NCBI GenBank assembly: GCA_003244035.1
Contig: QHBV01000196.1
Location: forward strand, 1-17,045
Length of the DNA: 17,045 nt
Reading direction: 5' to 3'
DNA from: Solirubrobacterales bacterium
Lineage (GTDB): Bacteria > Actinomycetota > Thermoleophilia > Solirubrobacterales > Solirubrobacteraceae
Below are positions 15,655 through 17,045 of the stretch, in pieces (the stretch's first letter is position 1; each line of letters opens with the position of its first letter). A model generated the notes under the pieces. It was not told the DNA's origin. It saw only the letters and a list, made by a program, of their open reading frames with translations, and did no database searches. The translations under genes were made by a program, and so were the position numbers.

Positions 15655-17045
15655 ATGACTCCGATCTCACCATCGGTCTCGTGGCGCACCACGTTTTCTG
15701 TCCGCGCAGGGCCTGGCTCGAGCTGCACGGCGAACGCACCGACACGGCGCAGATGGCGGTCGGCGTCCAGGATCATGTGACTGTCGATGACCATTCGACC
15801 TCCCGCTCCGTGAGACGCCGGTCCGTCGATGTCGCTTCGGCGACCCTCGGTGTTCGTGGGCGCTGCGACTCGGTGGAGATCGCACGAGACGGGAGCGTGG
15901 TGATCGTCGAGCACAAGGCGACGCCGGTGCGGCGCCGCGCCGAGGTCACCGAGCCTCAGGCGGTGCAGCTCGCCCTTCAGGCGCTTTGCCTGCGGGAGGC
16001 CGGCTACGACGTCCGTGGGGCCGCGGTCTGGTTCAGCACCACCCGCCTGCGCGTGGACGTCGAGCTGACCGATGCGCTCCTGAGTCGTGCCGTCGATGCC
16101 GTTGCGCAGACACGGCGTGACCTCGCCGCCAGCACGTCGCCGCCTCCGCTCGAGGAGGACGATCGCTGTCGCCTCTGCAGTCACGTGTCGGTGTGCCTGC
16201 CCGACGAGCATCGAGGGCGCGTTCCGGCTCGGCGGATCGGTGTGGGCGACCCGCTCGGGCGGGTCCTGCACCTCGCGAGCCCAGGAAGCCGCGCCAGCCT
16301 GCGAAGAGGGCAGATCGAGGTGACGGTGAGAGACGAACCATCGGTGAAGGTGCCCATGGGGCAGGTCGCTGGGCTTGTGGTGCACGGAAACGCAGACGTA
16401 TCGTCGGCTCTGCTTCGTGAGATGCTCGCGCGCGGCTTTCCGATCGTGTGGTGCTCGTGGTCCGGTCGCGTCGTGGGTTGGGCCTGCCCAGCCGATGGGC
16501 CCAACGGCGATGCGCGTGGGCCTCAACACCGCCTGGATCCCGCTACCGCCCTGGCGGTGGCACGCGCCGTCGTTGGTGGGAAAGTTCGCAACCAGCGCCA
16601 CATGCTGCGCCGGTACTCGCTCCGTGGGCGAGATGCCTTGCTCGCGCTCGCCGTGCGCACAGCGCGAGCGCGCTCGACGGCCGAGCTCTTTGGAGTCGAG
16701 GGTCTTGCCGCCGCTACCTACTTCGGTGCCATCGGTGGCGCGCTGCGCCCCGCTTGGGCGGAGTTCTCGCAGCGGACCCCGCGCCCCGCGCGGGACGCCG
16801 TGAACGCAGCGCTCAATGTGGTCTACGGCCTGCTGCTTGCCGACGTGGTCCGTGCGGTGGTTGCCTGCGGCCTCGACCCGTCTGGGGGGGTGCTCCACAG
16901 CGCCGGGCGCAACAAGCCGGCGCTGGCGCTCGATCTCATGGAGGAGATGCGCCCTCTGATCGCGGATTCGGCTGCTCTGTGGGCAATCAACAACGGAGAG
17001 TTGCGCGCTGCGCACTTCAGAACCGAGCTCGGGACGGTTCGCTTG
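15651..17045 (+). CDS. cas4-cas1: CRISPR adaptation protein, Cas4-Cas1 fusion (3' end outside window)
   Basis: This protein selects, trims and integrates new spacers. The frame is open from ATG 15651, overlapping the csb3 stop, to the window end: 465 codons without a stop. The Cas4 half (about residues 1-200) has the four cysteines for an iron-sulfur cluster (C17 in FCPRRAW, then C173, C176 and C182) and a RecB-type nuclease site (D73, E87-H-K89, and Q103 or Q106). Cas1 starts near residue 203 (GRVLHLAS). It carries E350 (GVEGLAAATYFGAIG), H416 (VLHSAGRNKPALALDL) and the acidic D428-L-M-E431-E432, the metal-binding triad of the integrase. Perhaps 70-90 residues of Cas1 are missing beyond the window. 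Cas4-Cas1 fusions are characteristic of type I-G. All visible catalytic residues are intact, so adaptation is probably functional if cas2 and an array follow. Confidence 0.95.
   Translation, partial: MNDSDLTIGLVAHHVFCPRRAWLELHGERTDTAQMAVGVQDHVTVDDHSTSRSVRRRSVDVASATLGVRGRCDSVEIARDGSVVIVEHKATPVRRRAEVTEPQAVQLALQALCLREAGYDVRGAAVWFSTTRLRVDVELTDALLSRAVDAVAQTRRDLAASTSPPPLEEDDRCRLCSHVSVCLPDEHRGRVPARRIGVGDPLGRVLHLASPGSRASLRRGQIEVTVRDEPSVKVPMGQVAGLVVHGNADVSSALLREMLARGFPIVWCSWSGRVVGWACPADGPNGDARGPQHRLDPATALAVARAVVGGKVRNQRHMLRRYSLRGRDALLALAVRTARARSTAELFGVEGLAAATYFGAIGGALRPAWAEFSQRTPRPARDAVNAALNVVYGLLLADVVRAVVACGLDPSGGVLHSAGRNKPALALDLMEEMRPLIADSAALWAINNGELRAAHFRTELGTVRL

Noticed and set aside
15618..17015. 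Open frame of 465 codons on the - strand at the right end
   Set aside because: The + strand here encodes Cas4-Cas1 with all expected motifs; the - frame is its shadow.
9231..17045. CRISPR array and cas2
   Set aside because: I looked for regularly spaced repeats between and within the genes and found none; cas2 would lie after cas4-cas1, outside the window.

Overview
The window is high-GC, gene-dense and read almost entirely on the + strand. The gene set suggests an actinobacterium. A rod-shape operon (mreB-mreC-mreD-PBP2-rodA) leads into an RNase E/G family gene and then rplU-rpmA. An AbiEi-like/DUF559 protein of a style common in Solirubrobacterales/Thermoleophilia genomes follows. This placement is inference from gene content and codon use; no marker gene fixes the taxon.

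Region 1 (1-5409) is the elongasome. It holds the C-terminal half of MreB, then MreC, MreD, the transpeptidase PBP2 and the SEDS glycosyltransferase RodA. From mreC onward each gene overlaps the next by 4 bp, so the proteins are probably made in a coupled way. Together they organise and carry out lateral-wall peptidoglycan synthesis.

Region 2 (5410-8215) is an RNA/ribosome block. A 97-bp gap with two mutually exclusive GC-rich hairpins precedes an RNase E/G gene that starts at TTG. This RNase has an unusual basic insertion near its N-terminus and a repeat-bearing, Arg-rich tail. rplU starts 2 nt after it, and rpmA overlaps rplU by 11 bp. The obg gene that usually follows rpmA is not in the next ~8.8 kb.

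Region 3 (8216-9335) is a junction. It has two inverted repeats, one of them a 45-nt hairpin, and a gene for an AbiEi-like winged-helix/DUF559 nuclease-fold protein. The recognisable reading frame of that gene extends upstream of any normal start codon, so its 5' end looks frameshifted or oddly initiated.

Region 4 (9336-17045) is a type I-G (formerly I-U) CRISPR-Cas operon: cas7 (csb1), cas5-cas6 fusion (csb2), a cas3 with helicase before HD, a compact cas8 of the Csb3 kind, and a cas4-cas1 fusion that runs off the end of the window. The genes overlap or nearly touch. The first four encode the crRNA-guided surveillance complex and its target-degrading nuclease-helicase; the last encodes spacer acquisition. 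Neither cas2 nor a CRISPR array lies inside the window; both would be expected just beyond 17045.
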